From an uncultured Bacteroidales bacterium (GTDB lineage Bacteria > Bacteroidota > Bacteroidia > Bacteroidales > F082): a stretch of DNA of 21,721 nucleotides. This document shows, one piece after another, positions 20,591 through 21,721 of this stretch. The stretch covers positions 1 to 21,721 of the forward strand of contig CAMKAR010000007.1 of assembly GCA_946410535.1 (NCBI GenBank), written 5' to 3'. A program made the translations under genes and the position numbers. Under the pieces are notes generated by a model. That model was not told where the DNA came from. It saw only the letters and a list, made by a program, of their open reading frames with translations, and searched no databases. Positions within the stretch are counted from its first letter, which is position 1; every line of letters begins with the position of its first letter.

Positions 20591-21544
20591 CTATTTTGAC
20601 AAGTTTTCGATGCAAACCATCGGAAATTTCTTTCTCAACTCGCTGATTTTCTCTTCTTTCAGCTTCTTAAACCTTTTGAAAGCCTCACTTTCAGGAAACA
20701 TCGGCTTGTGCTGAAGCATTTGTTGGAGTTCGACGGCAGCCTTCATCGCGGGTTTTTCCACTGGATCGATAGCAAAATCCACAAACCGTTCCCAAATGTG
20801 ACGAACAGCCTGTTCGGTGGGATGCACCATGTCATCCTTGTAGAAACGATAGTCGCGCAACTCGTCAAGCATGATTTCGTAGGCAGGAAAATAATGGGCG
20901 TTACTGCATGTCTTGCACACCTCGTCGACAGCCAGCAGCAATGCAGCTTTGCTCAGCTGGTTCCCATGCATGCCGTCCTTGACATGGCGCAAAGGCGACA
21001 CGGTGAAAATGAACTGCTTTTCAGGATACATTTTGGCCAGCCCCGAAAGCACCGCCACCGACGTGGACACCGAAAGGCAAATCCTATCGAATTGCCAAGC
21101 GGGCAACTTGTGGCAATTGGCGACCACCTCATGCGTTTCGTGCGAGCGAAACACCCACGACGTGCCCAAACTGATAATGATCCATTTGGAGTCTTCAAAA
21201 TGTTTGTGGGCTTTCGACAAGTCTACATTGATACGATTGAGCAGAGCTTCCTCTGTATTCTGCCAAAATGTCGTATTATGGCTAAAGGTGCAATAGTACC
21301 CCTCTCCCACCCTAACAACTTCCTCGTGGGCAAAAGGTCTCCCATTGGCCAAACGATGGACGGCATTGGCCACGCTGACGGGGTTATAAAGCACGCCAAA
21401 AGGATTAACCAAGGCATCGAAGCCCAAGCCACGGCAAAGGCTACCCACTTCGTCGGCGAAACACGAGCCCAAAAAGAGCAAACCATCACCATAACGGATG
21501 GTTTGCTCCAAAGGTTGAATCTTTATTTCGGTTTGGAGAATCAT
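20591..21544 (-). CDS. GSCFA domain-containing protein
   Basis: A 317-residue protein named for its hallmark motif, here LGSCFADE with GSCFA at residues 26-30. The family (GSCFA, related to SGNH/GDSL hydrolases) has no established function. NPFGVLYNP near 47-55 and a [10 protein letters not shown] segment near 240-249 support this; the latter has the D-x-x-H spacing of SGNH hydrolases, with Ser27 as possible nucleophile. No signal peptide is visible, so it is probably cytoplasmic. The start ATG overlaps the trxB stop (ATGA), indicating translational coupling. The link to thioredoxin reductase is by position only. Confidence 0.87.
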   Translation of the reverse strand: MILQTEIKIQPLEQTIRYGDGLLFLGSCFADEVGSLCRGLGFDALVNPFGVLYNPVSVANAVHRLANGRPFAHEEVVRVGEGYYCTFSHNTTFWQNTEEALLNRINVDLSKAHKHFEDSKWIIISLGTSWVFRSHETHEVVANCHKLPAWQFDRICLSVSTSVAVLSGLAKMYPEKQFIFTVSPLRHVKDGMHGNQLSKAALLLAVDEVCKTCSNAHYFPAYEIMLDELRDYRFYKDDMVHPTEQAVRHIWERFVDFAIDPVEKPAMKAAVELQQMLQHKPMFPESEAFKRFKKLKEEKISELRKKFPMVCIENLSK

Positions 21545-21721
21545 TTGTGTTCAGCCAAGAATCTCTCCACCTCAATGCCCGCCATGGCACCCGTGCCCGC
21601 AGCCACGATGGCTTGGCGATAGACGCGATCCTGGCAGTCGCCGCAAGCGAAGATGCCTTCAACATTAGTGGCCGTCGACTTGGGCTTGGTGATGATATAG
21701 CCTTCCTCATCCATGTCGAGG
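21541..21721 (-). CDS. trxB: Thioredoxin reductase, C-terminal fragment (gene continues beyond the window)
   Basis: The last 60 codons of TrxB, the FAD-dependent enzyme that passes electrons from NADPH to thioredoxin. [18 protein letters not shown] matches the C-terminal FAD-binding motif (GVFAAGDV.D..YRQAI), followed by [16 protein letters not shown]. The CGDC in place of the usual AGDV is noted as a variation. The redox CxxC site and NADPH domain lie outside the window. Its stop overlaps the start of the GSCFA gene by the ATGA arrangement. Confidence 0.9.
   Translation of the reverse strand, partial: LDMDEEGYIITKPKSTATNVEGIFACGDCQDRVYRQAIVAAGTGAMAGIEVERFLAEHK

Overview
The window looks like chromosomal DNA from a member of the Bacteroidetes, most likely order Bacteroidales (gut or rumen type). 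Several things point there: repeated TAnnTTTG promoter elements of the Bacteroides kind just upstream of genes; little sign of Shine-Dalgarno sites; short lipoprotein signals; a GldF/GldG/DUF4340 gene set; a DUF3822-rsmD pair; and a THUMP-like methyltransferase and a GSCFA protein, both typical of this phylum. There are no rRNA or tRNA genes, phage, complete insertion sequences or CRISPR arrays. The window is gene-dense and mostly housekeeping, with one small carbohydrate-degradation locus.

Layout. 1-2066: a LuxR-type regulator (minus strand, cut by the window edge), divergent from a serine beta-lactamase-like lipoprotein. 2067-2317: a non-coding gap that starts with what looks like the last codons of a lost TonB-dependent outer-membrane receptor. 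2318-3342: a small lipoprotein with a strong terminator, then a small protein made of four exact 25-residue repeats. 3433-5548: an apparent operon of a membrane-anchored pilin-like protein, a DUF3822 protein and the 16S rRNA methyltransferase RsmD. 5686-7473 (minus): a fused two-domain acyltransferase resembling the aminolipid synthase OlsF, divergent from an RluE-type pseudouridine synthase and the DNA polymerase III delta-prime subunit (holB). 9324-12922 (minus): gldF, gldG and a DUF4340 gene in one operon. 12997-17464 (plus): a GH106 alpha-L-rhamnosidase-like lipoprotein and a GH28-family protein, a plausible pectin/rhamnogalacturonan pair. 17533-17844: a small coiled-coil protein. 17863-20507 (minus): an RluB-type pseudouridine synthase with a long Arg/Asp repeat tail, overlapping a THUMP-like methyltransferase. 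20591-21721 (minus): the end of thioredoxin reductase trxB overlapping a GSCFA-domain gene.

How the parts fit. Four genes concern RNA modification (rsmD, rluE-like, rluB-like, THUMP-like methyltransferase), and holB concerns replication. GldF/GldG/DUF4340 form an ABC-2-type membrane assembly whose ATPase is not in the window. GH106 and GH28 probably act on the same rhamnose- and galacturonate-containing glycans.

The most unusual material is repeat-derived. A 76-bp imperfect palindrome of a widely dispersed type sits in frame inside the GH106 gene, a second different palindrome lies 160 bp later, and two more inverted repeats flank the gene's stop codon, so mobile palindromes have been building protein sequence there. 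The RluB-like enzyme has about 15 tandem copies of a 10-residue RPRRRFDDDD-type unit. The 25-residue WL-repeat protein and the pilin-like/actin-like pair upstream of rsmD are the best candidates for undescribed biology. Functional assignments rest on motifs and remembered families; no search was run.
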